Of a stretch of 64,000 nucleotides of DNA, positions 44,366-52,794 are shown in pieces. Source of the DNA: an uncultured Bacteroidaceae bacterium (lineage in GTDB: Bacteria; Bacteroidota; Bacteroidia; Bacteroidales; Bacteroidaceae); contig CALUJL010000010.1 of the NCBI GenBank assembly GCA_944320955.1, forward strand, positions 1-64,000, in the 5' to 3' direction. The first letter of the stretch is position 1. Each line of letters starts with the position of its first letter. Position numbers and translations under genes: made by a program. Under the pieces are notes generated by a model, which saw nothing but the letters and a program-made list of their open reading frames with translations, ran no database searches and had not been told where the DNA came from.

Positions 44366-45838
44366 ATGCCCGGACTGAAATCCTTAGCAAAAGAAACCTT
44401 CATCTACGGCGCCAGCAGCATCGTCGGGCGCTTTCTCAACTATCTGCTCGTCCCGCTCTACACCCTCAAGCTCCAGGCCGACACGGGCGGCTACGGCATC
44501 ATCACCAACCTCTACGCCTTTACGGCCCTGCTGCTCGTGATTCTCACCTACGGCATGGAGACCGGCTATTTCCGCTTCGCCAACCGGCGGGAAGAGGATG
44601 CCGACACGGTCTACTCCACGACGCTCTGCTCCGTGGGCGCTACAAGCCTGCTCTTCGTGATGCTCGTCGCGCTGTTCCTGGGCCCCATCTGTTCGGCGCT
44701 CGGCTATGGGGCGCACCGGGAATTCGTGCTCATTATGGCCATCATCGTGGCACAGGATGCCTTCCAGTGCATCCCTTTTGCCCGGCTCCGGCAGCAGAAG
44801 AAGGCATTGCTCTTCGTGGGCATCAAGTTCCTCTTCATCATCCCCAACATCCTGCTCAACCTCTTCTTCTTCCTTGCCTGCCCGTGGCTCATGGAGCATG
44901 CGCCGTCCACGGTAAGCTGGTTCTATTCGCCCGACTACGGCGCCGGTTATGCCTTCGTGGCCAACCTGATCTGCACGTCGCTGCAGATGGTGGCCCTGCT
45001 GCCCCAGCTGCGCGGCTTCCGCTGGCGCTTCGACAGGGCGCTCTGGCGGCGCATGATCCGCTACTCGATGCCGCTGCTCGTCCTGGGCATTGCGGGCATC
45101 CTGAACCAGACGGCCGACAAAATCCTCTTTCCCTTCCTTGTGCCCGACCCCCACGAGGCACAAGTGCAGCTCGGCATCTACGGCGCGGCCAGCAAGGTGG
45201 CCATGATTCTGGCCATGCTCACGCAGGCTTTCCGCTACGCCTACGAACCTTTTGTCTTCGCCGGCCAGCGCGACGGCGACAACCGCCCGCTCTATGCCCG
45301 GGCCATGAAGTACTTCGTCATCTTCGGCCTGCTGGCTTTCCTGGCGGTGATGTTCTATCTCGACCTGCTCAAGTATCTTATCGGGCCCGGCTACTGGGCG
45401 GGGCTGCGCGTGGTGCCCATCGTGATGGCGGCCGAGCTGCTCATGGGCGTCTACTTCAACCTGTCTTTCTGGTACAAGCTGAGCGACCAGACGCGGTGGG
45501 GCGCCTACTTCTCCCTCATCGGATGCGCCATTGTCATCCTGCTCAACGTGCTCTTCGTCCCGCGCCACGGCTACATGGCCTGCGCCTGGGCGGGACTCGC
45601 GGGCTACGGCGCGGCCGCCCTTCTCTCCTACGCCGTGGGCCAGCGCCGCTACCCCATAGCCTACGACGTGCGGGGCATGATGCGCTACGTCTTTCTGGCC
45701 GTCGCCCTCTACGTGGCGGCAGAGTACCTGCCCATCGACCAGCCCTGGCTCGCCCTCGCCTACAAGACTTTCCTGCTGGCCCTCTACGCCCTCTACGTCT
45801 ACCAGCGCGAATTTTCCCGCCGCCCCAAGGCGGCCTGA
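44366..45838 (+). CDS. Polysaccharide flippase, MATE/Wzx-like (MOP superfamily)
   Basis: 490 residues with about 14 hydrophobic helices. It starts with ETFIYGASSIVGRFLNYLLVPLYT, the typical first helix of Wzx/polysaccharide biosynthesis proteins, and shows the charged patch GMETGYFRFANRREED. Members move lipid-linked sugars or related precursors across the inner membrane. No glycosyltransferase is nearby, so the substrate is open. It lies close behind ruvB and has the same orientation, probably the same unit. Confidence 0.88.
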   Translation: MPGLKSLAKETFIYGASSIVGRFLNYLLVPLYTLKLQADTGGYGIITNLYAFTALLLVILTYGMETGYFRFANRREEDADTVYSTTLCSVGATSLLFVMLVALFLGPICSALGYGAHREFVLIMAIIVAQDAFQCIPFARLRQQKKALLFVGIKFLFIIPNILLNLFFFLACPWLMEHAPSTVSWFYSPDYGAGYAFVANLICTSLQMVALLPQLRGFRWRFDRALWRRMIRYSMPLLVLGIAGILNQTADKILFPFLVPDPHEAQVQLGIYGAASKVAMILAMLTQAFRYAYEPFVFAGQRDGDNRPLYARAMKYFVIFGLLAFLAVMFYLDLLKYLIGPGYWAGLRVVPIVMAAELLMGVYFNLSFWYKLSDQTRWGAYFSLIGCAIVILLNVLFVPRHGYMACAWAGLAGYGAAALLSYAVGQRRYPIAYDVRGMMRYVFLAVALYVAAEYLPIDQPWLALAYKTFLLALYALYVYQREFSRRPKAA

Positions 45839-45861
45839 ATGGGACCCCCTGCACCGGAAAC

Positions 45862-45942
45862 GAAAAAGACGAAGCGCTTTTTCGGAAAAGTGCAGGCACT
45901 TTTCCCAATTTCCCCCGCATCTTTTCCCGAAAAGTGCAGGGG
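45862..45942. repeat. 22-bp repeat array upstream of the substrate-binding-protein operon
   Basis: Units with cores GAAGCGC, TGCAGGCA and a CCGCAT half, then AAAAGTGCAGGGG. Its T-run TTTTCC at 45922-45927 lies about 22 bp before the -7 box. Confidence 0.82.
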
Positions 45943-45948
45943 ATTTTG

Positions 45949-45956
45949 TACTTTTG
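45949..45956 (+). promoter_or_regulatory. -7 box of the SBP-phosphatase-RsbWV operon
   Basis: TACTTTTG, only 6 bp before the ATG at 45963, so the transcript should start at or right next to the start codon (leaderless). Confidence 0.6.
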
Positions 45957-45962
45957 CCAGGT

Positions 45963-46916
45963 ATGAACACTCTCAGAAGAGCCGCCCTCCTGTGCCTCGC
46001 CTGCTGCACCCTGCTGCTGCGGGCACAGACCGGCGAAAAAATCACCTTCAGTCCCCAGTGGACAGCCCAGAGCCAGTTTGCCGGATACTACGCCGCCTAC
46101 GAATTGGGCTTCTACGCCGCCGAAGGACTCGACGTGCAGATCAAACACCCCTCCGCCTCCGATCCCGCCATCCACCTGCTCACCCAGGGGAAAAGCCAGC
46201 TCATCAGCCTCCAGCTCATCCAGGCCATGGGCGCAAAAGACCGGGGCGTCCCCCTGCGCAACGTGCTCCAAACCTCGCAAAACAGCGGCTTTTGCATCGT
46301 AAGCCGCCGGAAAATCCGGAAACTGCAGGAACTCCAGGACGCAAAGGTAGGGCGTTGGCTCGCAGGCTTCGGCGAATTGGGCGAAATCATCCGCGCCGAG
46401 TACGGATTGCGCTGGACCTGGATACCTTTCGTCAGCAGCATCGAGCTGTTCATCAGCGGCGCCATCGACGCCTCGCTGGCCATGGACTACAGCGAATACC
46501 TGCAAATGACCTATTCGGGCCTGCGCTTGGGCCGGGGGCACTGCTTCTCTGCCGCAGAACTGGGCTTCAATATCCCCGACGACGGCCTCTACGTGGCCGA
46601 AGACTACTACCGCGCCCACCCCGATGCCGTGCGCCGCTTCGCCCGCGCCACACGGAAAGGCTGGGAGTGGGCAGCCGAGCACCCGGAAGAAGCCCTCGGA
46701 TACGTAATGAAGTGGATGGCGCAGGAGCAAGTGCCCGTCAACTACACCATCCAGCGCCAGATGCTCGACCGCGTGCTGCGGCAACAGACAGACTCCCGCA
46801 GCGGGAAGCGCCCCTTCAGCCTCGACAAAGCCCAGTTCGAGCAGGCCAACCGCCTCCTGCTCAAGCACCGATTCATCAGCCACCCCGTAGCCTACGACCA
46901 ATTCACCACCCGATGA
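45963..46916 (+). CDS. Periplasmic substrate-binding protein, NMT1/THI5-like
   Basis: 317 residues from MNTLRRAALLCLACC. Signal peptide ends LLLRAQ. The fold is type-2 periplasmic binding protein of the NMT1/THI5 and SsuA/TauA class: KITFSPQWTAQSQFAGYYAAYELGFYAAEG, LDVQI, GKSQLISLQLIQAMG, LQDAKVGRWLAGFGE. Such proteins bind thiamine precursors, sulfonates, nitrate or similar small molecules for an ABC importer, but no permease or ATPase is encoded here. The stop overlaps the phosphatase start (ATGA), so it more likely works as the extracytoplasmic ligand sensor for the phosphatase that follows. The ligand is unknown. Confidence 0.85.
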   Translation: MNTLRRAALLCLACCTLLLRAQTGEKITFSPQWTAQSQFAGYYAAYELGFYAAEGLDVQIKHPSASDPAIHLLTQGKSQLISLQLIQAMGAKDRGVPLRNVLQTSQNSGFCIVSRRKIRKLQELQDAKVGRWLAGFGELGEIIRAEYGLRWTWIPFVSSIELFISGAIDASLAMDYSEYLQMTYSGLRLGRGHCFSAAELGFNIPDDGLYVAEDYYRAHPDAVRRFARATRKGWEWAAEHPEEALGYVMKWMAQEQVPVNYTIQRQMLDRVLRQQTDSRSGKRPFSLDKAQFEQANRLLLKHRFISHPVAYDQFTTR

Positions 46917-48856
46917 AAGAAAATTCCCCCCTCGGCCGGACCCTCTGGAGCCGCTCCTTCTCGGCACGCATCAGCATCTGGGTGACAATCGGCTCGGCCC
47001 TGATCTTTTTAGCGGCCTTCGGGCTGTGCCTTCACTTTGCCCGCCAGCAAGTCAAGGAAGAGGCTTTGCGAAGCGCCCAGAGCGCTTTGGAAAACGCCCT
47101 GCTCCAAATCGACGGCGAACTGAGCGCCGTCGAAACCGCCGTGCAGAACACCGCCCGGTTCGTCCCCGACTTCCTCGGCCGCCCCGAAGAACTCTACACC
47201 CTCTGCCGCCGCCTGCTGGAAGCCAACCCCCGCATCTACGGCACGACAGTGGCCTTCGAACCCGGCTATTACCCGCAACTCGGCAAGCACTTCGCCCCCT
47301 ACGTCTACCGGACCCCCGGGGCAGACAGCCTCGCCTGCCGCCAGCTCGGCACAAAGGACTACGAGTATCACTACATGGGCTGGTACCAAATCCCCCAACT
47401 CCTGGGGCGGAGCTACTGGAGCGAGCCCTACTACGACAAGGGCGGCGGCGAAATGATGATGGCCACCTACTCCCTGCCGCTCCACGATGCGCAGGGGCGG
47501 ATGTACGCCGTGCTCACCGCCGACGTCTCCCTGCAGCAGATCACCTCGCTCATGGAGCGCGTCAAGCCCTATCCGCAGGCCTATTCCTTCATCCTCAGTC
47601 GCAGCGGGACCTATCTGGCGCATCCCCGCCAGGAACGACTGCTCAACCAGACGGCATTCACCATCGCTTTCGAGCAAAACGACAGCGCCATCAGCCGCAT
47701 CGGCTACCGCATGGTCGACGGCGAGCAGGGCATCGGCCTCTTCGACGAAGAGGGGACGAAGAACTGCGCCCTCTTCGCCCCCATCCGCCGCACCGGTTGG
47801 TCGGCAGCCATCGTGTGCCCCTATGACAACCTCTTCGCCGGAGTGGAAAAGACCCGCAACACGATGATCACCGTGAGCCTCATCGGCCTGCTCCTGCTGC
47901 TGCTCACCTGCATGCGCACCATAAGCCGCCTGAGCGCGCCCCTCAGGAAATTTGCCGACGCCGCACTCCAGATAGCAAAAGGCGACTTCCGCACGCCGCT
48001 TCCCCAGCCCAAATATCCCGACGAGATGGGCCAACTCAAGGAATCGCTCGACTATATGCAGCACTCCCTTGCCCATTATACCGAAGAGCTCAAGGACACG
48101 ACGCAAAAGAAGGAGCGAATCGAGAGCGAGTTGCGCATCGCCAACGAAATCCAGATGTCGATGATCCCAAAGATCTTCCCCCCTTATCCGGAACGGGAAG
48201 ACATCGACCTCTTCGCCATGCTGCTCCCGGCCAAACTCGTGGGCGGCGACCTCTACGACTTCTTCATCTCCGAGGAAGAGAAGCTCTACTTCCTCATCGG
48301 CGACGTATCGGGCAAGGGCATCCCCGCCTCGCTCGTCATGGCCGTCACGCGCAGCCTTTTCCGGAACACGGCCGCGCACCTGAAGAAGCCCAAGGCCATC
48401 GTGGAATCCCTCAACGCTTCCCTGGCGGAGGGGAACGAGACGAACATGTTCGTCACGCTCTTCGTCGGGATTCTGGACCTGAAATCCGGAAATCTGGCCT
48501 TCTGCAACGCCGGACACAACCCGCCCGTCCTCTGCCGCCCCGGCGAAGAGGCCCGCTACATGCAGGTCCTGCCAAACCTGCCCACGGGGCTGATGGAAGG
48601 ATGGCAGTATGAAGCGCAGGAAACCTGCCTCCCGCCGGGCACGATGCTCTACTTCTACACCGACGGCGTGAGCGAATCCGAAAACAAGGCCAAGGAACTC
48701 TACTCCGAGGAGCGCCTGCTCCGCGATCTGGAGCAGCTCAAGGGGGAGACGCCGCAGGCCGTGGTAGAAACCGTGGCCGCACGCCTGCGCGGGCACGCCG
48801 CCGGGGCGGAACAAAACGACGACATCACGATGCTCTGCATACGCTACAAACGATGA
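46913..48856 (+). CDS. Membrane-bound SpoIIE/RsbU-type PP2C phosphatase
   Basis: 647 residues from MKENSPLGRTLWSRSF. Transmembrane helix 1 at about 22-42, a periplasmic dCache-like sensor at about 45-315 (YWSEPYYDKGGGEMMMATYSLP, the Cache signature), helix 2 at about 322-342, HAMP at about 343-395, and a PP2C phosphatase domain to the end (AKLVGGDLYDFF, GDVSGKGIPASLVMAV, AGHNPPVL, YTDGVSES). It should dephosphorylate the STAS protein encoded two genes downstream when the periplasmic signal binds. Both ends overlap the neighbours by four bases, so synthesis is translationally coupled. Confidence 0.93.
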   Translation: MKENSPLGRTLWSRSFSARISIWVTIGSALIFLAAFGLCLHFARQQVKEEALRSAQSALENALLQIDGELSAVETAVQNTARFVPDFLGRPEELYTLCRRLLEANPRIYGTTVAFEPGYYPQLGKHFAPYVYRTPGADSLACRQLGTKDYEYHYMGWYQIPQLLGRSYWSEPYYDKGGGEMMMATYSLPLHDAQGRMYAVLTADVSLQQITSLMERVKPYPQAYSFILSRSGTYLAHPRQERLLNQTAFTIAFEQNDSAISRIGYRMVDGEQGIGLFDEEGTKNCALFAPIRRTGWSAAIVCPYDNLFAGVEKTRNTMITVSLIGLLLLLLTCMRTISRLSAPLRKFADAALQIAKGDFRTPLPQPKYPDEMGQLKESLDYMQHSLAHYTEELKDTTQKKERIESELRIANEIQMSMIPKIFPPYPEREDIDLFAMLLPAKLVGGDLYDFFISEEEKLYFLIGDVSGKGIPASLVMAVTRSLFRNTAAHLKKPKAIVESLNASLAEGNETNMFVTLFVGILDLKSGNLAFCNAGHNPPVLCRPGEEARYMQVLPNLPTGLMEGWQYEAQETCLPPGTMLYFYTDGVSESENKAKELYSEERLLRDLEQLKGETPQAVVETVAARLRGHAAGAEQNDDITMLCIRYKR

Positions 48857-49287
48857 AAAAAGAATTAGTCCTTACCAACGACCCTGCCGAGATAGGGAAA
48901 ATCGCCCCCTTCATGGAAGAAATCGGGCAAGAGCTTGCACTGACGCAGGAAGAGGTCTTCAACCTGAACCTCGCACTGGAGGAAGCCGCGGCCAACGTGA
49001 TTCACTACGCCTATGCGGATGAATCCGGAAAAACATGCAGCGCAAACGAGAAAAAGTGCCGCATCAAAGCGGAAAAAGCGCAAGGGCTTTTGACCCTTAC
49101 CCTTGCCGACCGCGGCAAAGAGTTCGACCCCACCCGCCGGGAAGACCCCGACCTCAGCCTCCCGGCCGAAGAGCGCCCCATCGGGGGGCTGGGCATTTTC
49201 CTCATCAAGCAGCTCATGGACTCGGTGGAATACCGCCGCGAGGGAGGGGAAAACCTCCTCATCCTGAAGAAACGGCTGCCGCAGTAG
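48853..49287 (+). CDS. RsbW-type anti-sigma/serine kinase (GHKL)
   Basis: 144 residues. GHKL ATPase fold of the RsbW/SpoIIAB class: N box NLALEEAAANVIHYAY (37-53) with the catalytic Glu and Asn48, G1 box LADRGKEFDPT (85-94), G2 box GGLGIFLIKQLMDSVEY. It should phosphorylate the STAS partner and sequester a target. The linker between the N box and the next strand (about residues 57-78, GKTCSANEKKCRIKAEKAQG) is coded by three 22-bp repeat units and appears roughly 7-8 residues longer than usual. No sigma factor is encoded nearby, so the target is open. Confidence 0.9.
   Translation: MKKELVLTNDPAEIGKIAPFMEEIGQELALTQEEVFNLNLALEEAAANVIHYAYADESGKTCSANEKKCRIKAEKAQGLLTLTLADRGKEFDPTRREDPDLSLPAEERPIGGLGIFLIKQLMDSVEYRREGGENLLILKKRLPQ
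49026..49092. repeat. 22-bp repeat array inside the RsbW-like gene
   Basis: Three degenerate units; the A-runs end at 49033, 49055 and 49077, exactly 22 bp apart. Cores ATGCAGCG, TGCCGCAT and CGCAAGGG. The total of 66 bp is frame-neutral. Confidence 0.85.
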
Positions 49288-49333
49288 AGACACGGAACAA
49301 TATAAAAAAACAATAACTTCAACAACAAGACCT

Positions 49334-49636
49334 ATGAATATCCAATTCGCCAAAGAAAACGAGACGGACATCGCCGTCATCAGCGGGCGGGTCGACACGA
49401 CCAACGCCGCCGAACTGGAGAAAGCCGTGGCCCCCTTCTGGGAGAAGGAGAAGGCCAGCCTCATCTTCGAATGCAAGGACATGGACTACATCAGCAGCTC
49501 CGGCCTGCGCGTGCTGCTGAAGACGCACAAGATGCTCACCGGCAAGGGCGGGACCTTTGCCGTGCGCAACCTGGTGCGCGAAGTGAGAAACATCATCGAC
49601 CTGACGGGCTTCTCCAAAATCCTCACCATCTACTAA
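49334..49636 (+). CDS. STAS-domain anti-sigma-factor antagonist (RsbV/SpoIIAA type)
   Basis: 100 residues, one STAS domain. The regulatory serine region is DYISSSGLRVLL (residues 51-62), with Ser54-56 including the expected phosphorylation site. In the classic partner switch the unphosphorylated form binds the RsbW kinase and frees its target, and the RsbU-type phosphatase removes the phosphate. All three parts are encoded in order here. It lies 46 bp after the kinase gene and 24 bp before the permease gene. Confidence 0.94.
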   Translation: MNIQFAKENETDIAVISGRVDTTNAAELEKAVAPFWEKEKASLIFECKDMDYISSSGLRVLLKTHKMLTGKGGTFAVRNLVREVRNIIDLTGFSKILTIY

Positions 49637-49660
49637 CCCCTCAGAGCCGTACAAGAAATC

Positions 49661-51451
49661 ATGGAAACCATACTCCTGGCGGGACTCACGCTGCAGGCCT
49701 GGCTGGTGATTGCCACGGTAATCGCCGTCTTCGGCCTGATGCTCTTCACCAACCTGCCCGCCGATTTCGTATTCCTGGGCAGCATGGCCTTCCTGCTGCT
49801 CACCGGCGCCCTGCCCGAGGCAGAGGTGCTGAGTTGTTTCTCCTCGTCGACGGTCGTCCTCATCGGCGCCCTTTTCGTCGTCGTCAGCGGCTTGGTCCAC
49901 ACGGGCTTCCTGCAATGGATCATCAAGTACTGCCTCGGCTCGCCCAGGAGCTTCGGCGGCGCCATCGCGCGGCTGATGATTCCCGTGGCCGCGCTCAGCT
50001 CTTTCCTGAACAATACGACGGTTGTGGCACTTTTCACCAAGGTTGTGAAAATGTGGTCAAAGAAACTCGGCATTTCCCCTTCGCGTTTGCTCATTCCCCT
50101 AAGCTATGCTTCGGGAATGGGCGGCGTCTGCACGCTGATCGGGACGCCTCCCAACCTGATCATCTCGGGCTTTTACACAAACGAGACGGGCATTCCGCTG
50201 AACATCTTCACCCCGACGCTCGTCGGGCTGCTCTGCTTGGCCGTCGGCGTGCTCTCGCTCATCGCGATGAAGCGCCTTTTGCCCGACCGCCGCTCGCCGG
50301 AGGACATCCTGGAGAGCAACACGGCCTCGTACACGGTAGAACTTATGGTGCCCTCCATGTCCGATCTGGTAGGAAAGACGCTGCGCGAGAGCGGACTGGA
50401 CAGCGTGGACGGCGGACACATCGTGGAGATTATCCGCCTGGACCGGGAGATTATCTCGCCCGTTGCGCCGGATGAGTTCATCTTCGGCGGCGACCGCCTG
50501 ATCTTCGCCGGCGAGGTGGACAAAATCCTGAAGCTCCGCGAGAAATACCAGCTGGTCAACGCCACGCACCATGTATTCTCCTTCGACGAAGTGGACGCCG
50601 CGCACCGCAAACTGCAGATGGCCAACGTGCGTTTCGACAGCAGCCTGCTCGGAAAGCGCATGGCCGACACGGACTTCGAGGAGCGCAACAACCTGGTCCT
50701 CGTGGCCATTGCCCGGCAGGGCGAAGTGGTCGGCGGCAGCCCCCGCGAGGCCGTCCTGGAAGCGGGCGACACGCTGCTGCTCGAGTGCTCCTCGAAATTC
50801 AACCTGGGCAAGGAGTGCAGCCGCGAACTTACGGGCCTGGAGACCGACCTGCTGCCCGTGTCGAGCAAAAAGACGATGCTCGCCTCGTTCATCCTGCTGG
50901 CCATGGTGCTGCTCTCCAGCCTCGGGGTGATGACTCTGCTGCAGGCTTCGTTCCTGGCCGCGGCGGCCATGATAGTCTGCCGCTGCACTTCGCTCACCCA
51001 GGCACGGGACAGCATCGACTGGCGGCTGCTGATGATCTTCGCGGGCAGCGTCTGCCTGGGCGATGCCATCCAGAGTACGGGAATTGCCGAGATGATTTCG
51101 GAAAACATCCTCGACTTGTGCGGAAGCAACCCGTACTTGACGATTTCCATCATCTGCCTTGTGGCCGTCTTCGTTACGGAATTTACGAGCAACACGGCCA
51201 CGGCTGCCATCTTCGTGCCCATCACATTCCAGGCGGCGCAGACCTTGGGCGTAAATCCGCTGAGCTTCTGCATCGCCCTGATGATGGCCGTCTCCTCCGG
51301 CTACGCATCGCCCATCGGCTCACCCACGCACATGCTGATTTACGGCCCGGGCGGATACCGCTTTTCCGACTTCTTCCGCGTCGGCCTGCCCATGGATTTC
51401 ATCATGCTCGCGGCCAGTCTGCTCTTCTCCTTCCTGCTCTTCCCGCTCTGA
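49661..51451 (+). CDS. SLC13/DASS-family permease with two RCK_C (TrkA_C) domains
   Basis: 596 residues. The two halves of the transporter (about 1-195 and 405-596) contain the DASS signatures SSFLNNTTVVALFTKVVK and FTSNTATAAIFVPI, which line the Na+/anion site. Between them are two TrkA_C domains (VGKTLRESGLDSVDGGHIVEI, then LGKRMADTDFEERNNLVLVA), which bind regulators such as nucleotides. It would carry sulfate, dicarboxylates or a similar anion. Its place at the end of the partner-switch operon suggests that the signalling proteins control this transporter or that it supplies the ligand sensed. Confidence 0.9.
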   Translation: METILLAGLTLQAWLVIATVIAVFGLMLFTNLPADFVFLGSMAFLLLTGALPEAEVLSCFSSSTVVLIGALFVVVSGLVHTGFLQWIIKYCLGSPRSFGGAIARLMIPVAALSSFLNNTTVVALFTKVVKMWSKKLGISPSRLLIPLSYASGMGGVCTLIGTPPNLIISGFYTNETGIPLNIFTPTLVGLLCLAVGVLSLIAMKRLLPDRRSPEDILESNTASYTVELMVPSMSDLVGKTLRESGLDSVDGGHIVEIIRLDREIISPVAPDEFIFGGDRLIFAGEVDKILKLREKYQLVNATHHVFSFDEVDAAHRKLQMANVRFDSSLLGKRMADTDFEERNNLVLVAIARQGEVVGGSPREAVLEAGDTLLLECSSKFNLGKECSRELTGLETDLLPVSSKKTMLASFILLAMVLLSSLGVMTLLQASFLAAAAMIVCRCTSLTQARDSIDWRLLMIFAGSVCLGDAIQSTGIAEMISENILDLCGSNPYLTISIICLVAVFVTEFTSNTATAAIFVPITFQAAQTLGVNPLSFCIALMMAVSSGYASPIGSPTHMLIYGPGGYRFSDFFRVGLPMDFIMLAASLLFSFLLFPL

Positions 51452-51476
51452 GCGGCGGCAGCACGGGGGACTTCTT

Positions 51477-51524
51477 GAGGCCCGCCCCGGCGAGGCTCCT
51501 GCGGGAGCGGCCGGGGCGGGCCTC
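51477..51524. terminator. Strong hairpin in a convergent gap
   Basis: A 14-bp perfect stem (GAGGCCCGCCCCGG at 51477-51490, CCGGGGCGGGCCTC at 51511-51524) with an inner small stem. The T run is weak on both sides. It lies between the convergent permease and HNH genes, next to a repeat array, and is probably a two-way terminator. Confidence 0.6.
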
Positions 51525-51531
51525 CCGTCTT

Positions 51532-51637
51532 CGGGAAGTGCTGCCGCGCCGGGCGGGAAAAGACGCAGCACTTTCCGGGAAAAGTGCTGCATGTTTTCGG
51601 AAACAGCGCCTGCGCTTTCCGGGAAAAGCGGCAGCGG
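51532..51637. repeat. 22-bp repeat array in the convergent permease/HNH gap
   Basis: Five units, with A-run positions at 51538, 51562, 51584, 51606 and 51628 (steps 24, 22, 22, 22). Cores TGCTGCCG, ACGCAGCA, TGCTGCAT, CGCCTGCG-like and CGGCAGCG. It ends at the HNH gene's stop codon. Confidence 0.9.
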
Positions 51638-52762
51638 TCACTTGGCCGACTTGCGGCGGTTGCACTCGCGGCAGAGCATCTGGCAGTTTTCCTCCACGGT
51701 GCGCCCGCCCCGGGCCCAGGGCACTATGTGGTCGGCCTCCATGAGGTCGTAGTCGAAACGCCCTCCGCAGAGGGGGCAAACGCCCTGCTGCCGCTCCCAG
51801 GCGGCGAGGCGGATGTCCTCGGGAAAGGCGCGCAGGTCGAGGCTCCGCTCGTCGCCCGTCAGGACATAGGGGATGATGCCTTGGCGGCGTTGTACTTCGC
51901 CGTCCTTCATGAGCGCCGCAATGCGCCGGGCGAGGGCCTCGGTGTCGAGCGCGGCGGAGGAGTAGGTGTCGTAGAGAAGCGCCCAGTCGAGGCCTTTCAT
52001 GACGGGGCGGAAGCGGCGGATATCGAAGTTGGTAAGCGCCCAGTTCAGCACCGCCTGGAAGTAGGACCAGAGGGGGTTTGCGTTCGGATCGTGCTGGTGG
52101 CGGGCCATATAGCCTACGGCGGTCTGCGGATGGCCTTGCCGCGTCTCGTGGTCGGCCATCCACTCCAGAGCCTTTCGCAGGAAGTCCTGACGGATGGGCG
52201 TGCCCGCCACCAAGTCTTTGCCCAAGCGGTAGGCGCCGCAACCGGTCTTGGAGAAGTGGCGTTTCGCGTCCGAAACGAACGGCCCGGCGTAGATGGCGTT
52301 GCGGATTTCCTGCTCGTTCAACGGCTTGCCCGCTATGTTGATGGTCTTGAACCACTCCAGCTTCTCCGAAGGTTCGCCCGTGCAGACGTAGACGGTGAGG
52401 GGGTATTCGAGGATGCGCTTCTGTATGTCCTCGGGCTGGTTGCTGAAGTTTTTGAAATCGACGGAGAACTTTCCGGCCACATAGCGGCACAGCGAGAGCG
52501 TGCGCTGCTGGCCGTCCATCACTTCGTAGGGGCATTCGGCGTCGGCGCTGCGGCGCACCCAGTACATTACGTTGAGGGGATAGCGGTGGAGCACGGTGCG
52601 GATGACGGCCTGCTGCTCGGCTTCGTTGTAAATGAACTCGCGTTGGTAGGGAGGGCGGATGTCCAATTGGCCGTGATAGCCGCGCACGCCCTGCTCTTCG
52701 TTGTCGATATAACCGGAAACCACTTCGCCTACGGTTACTTCCATTTGCTCGATGTCCAACAT
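51638..52762 (-). CDS. DUF262-HNH endonuclease-like protein
   Basis: 374 residues. The N-terminal DUF262 domain has a ParB/Srx-like fold, with IRPPYQREFIYN and the nucleotide-hydrolysis motif DGQQR at 83-87. The C-terminal HNH nuclease has zinc pairs C329-x2-C332 and C364-x2-C367 around His345 (ADHIVPWARGG) and Asn359. All catalytic residues appear intact. GmrS and related type IV restriction proteins use DUF262 with a nuclease domain against modified DNA. The gene lies 32 bp after the EcoRI-type methylase in the same direction, so methylase plus nuclease form a candidate restriction module. The start MLDIEQMEVTV is the only one with full domain coverage; MEVTV is an alternative. Confidence 0.88.
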   Translation of the reverse strand: MLDIEQMEVTVGEVVSGYIDNEEQGVRGYHGQLDIRPPYQREFIYNEAEQQAVIRTVLHRYPLNVMYWVRRSADAECPYEVMDGQQRTLSLCRYVAGKFSVDFKNFSNQPEDIQKRILEYPLTVYVCTGEPSEKLEWFKTINIAGKPLNEQEIRNAIYAGPFVSDAKRHFSKTGCGAYRLGKDLVAGTPIRQDFLRKALEWMADHETRQGHPQTAVGYMARHQHDPNANPLWSYFQAVLNWALTNFDIRRFRPVMKGLDWALLYDTYSSAALDTEALARRIAALMKDGEVQRRQGIIPYVLTGDERSLDLRAFPEDIRLAAWERQQGVCPLCGGRFDYDLMEADHIVPWARGGRTVEENCQMLCRECNRRKSAK

Positions 52763-52794
52763 GGGATAGATACTTTAAAGAATTGAACTTGATT

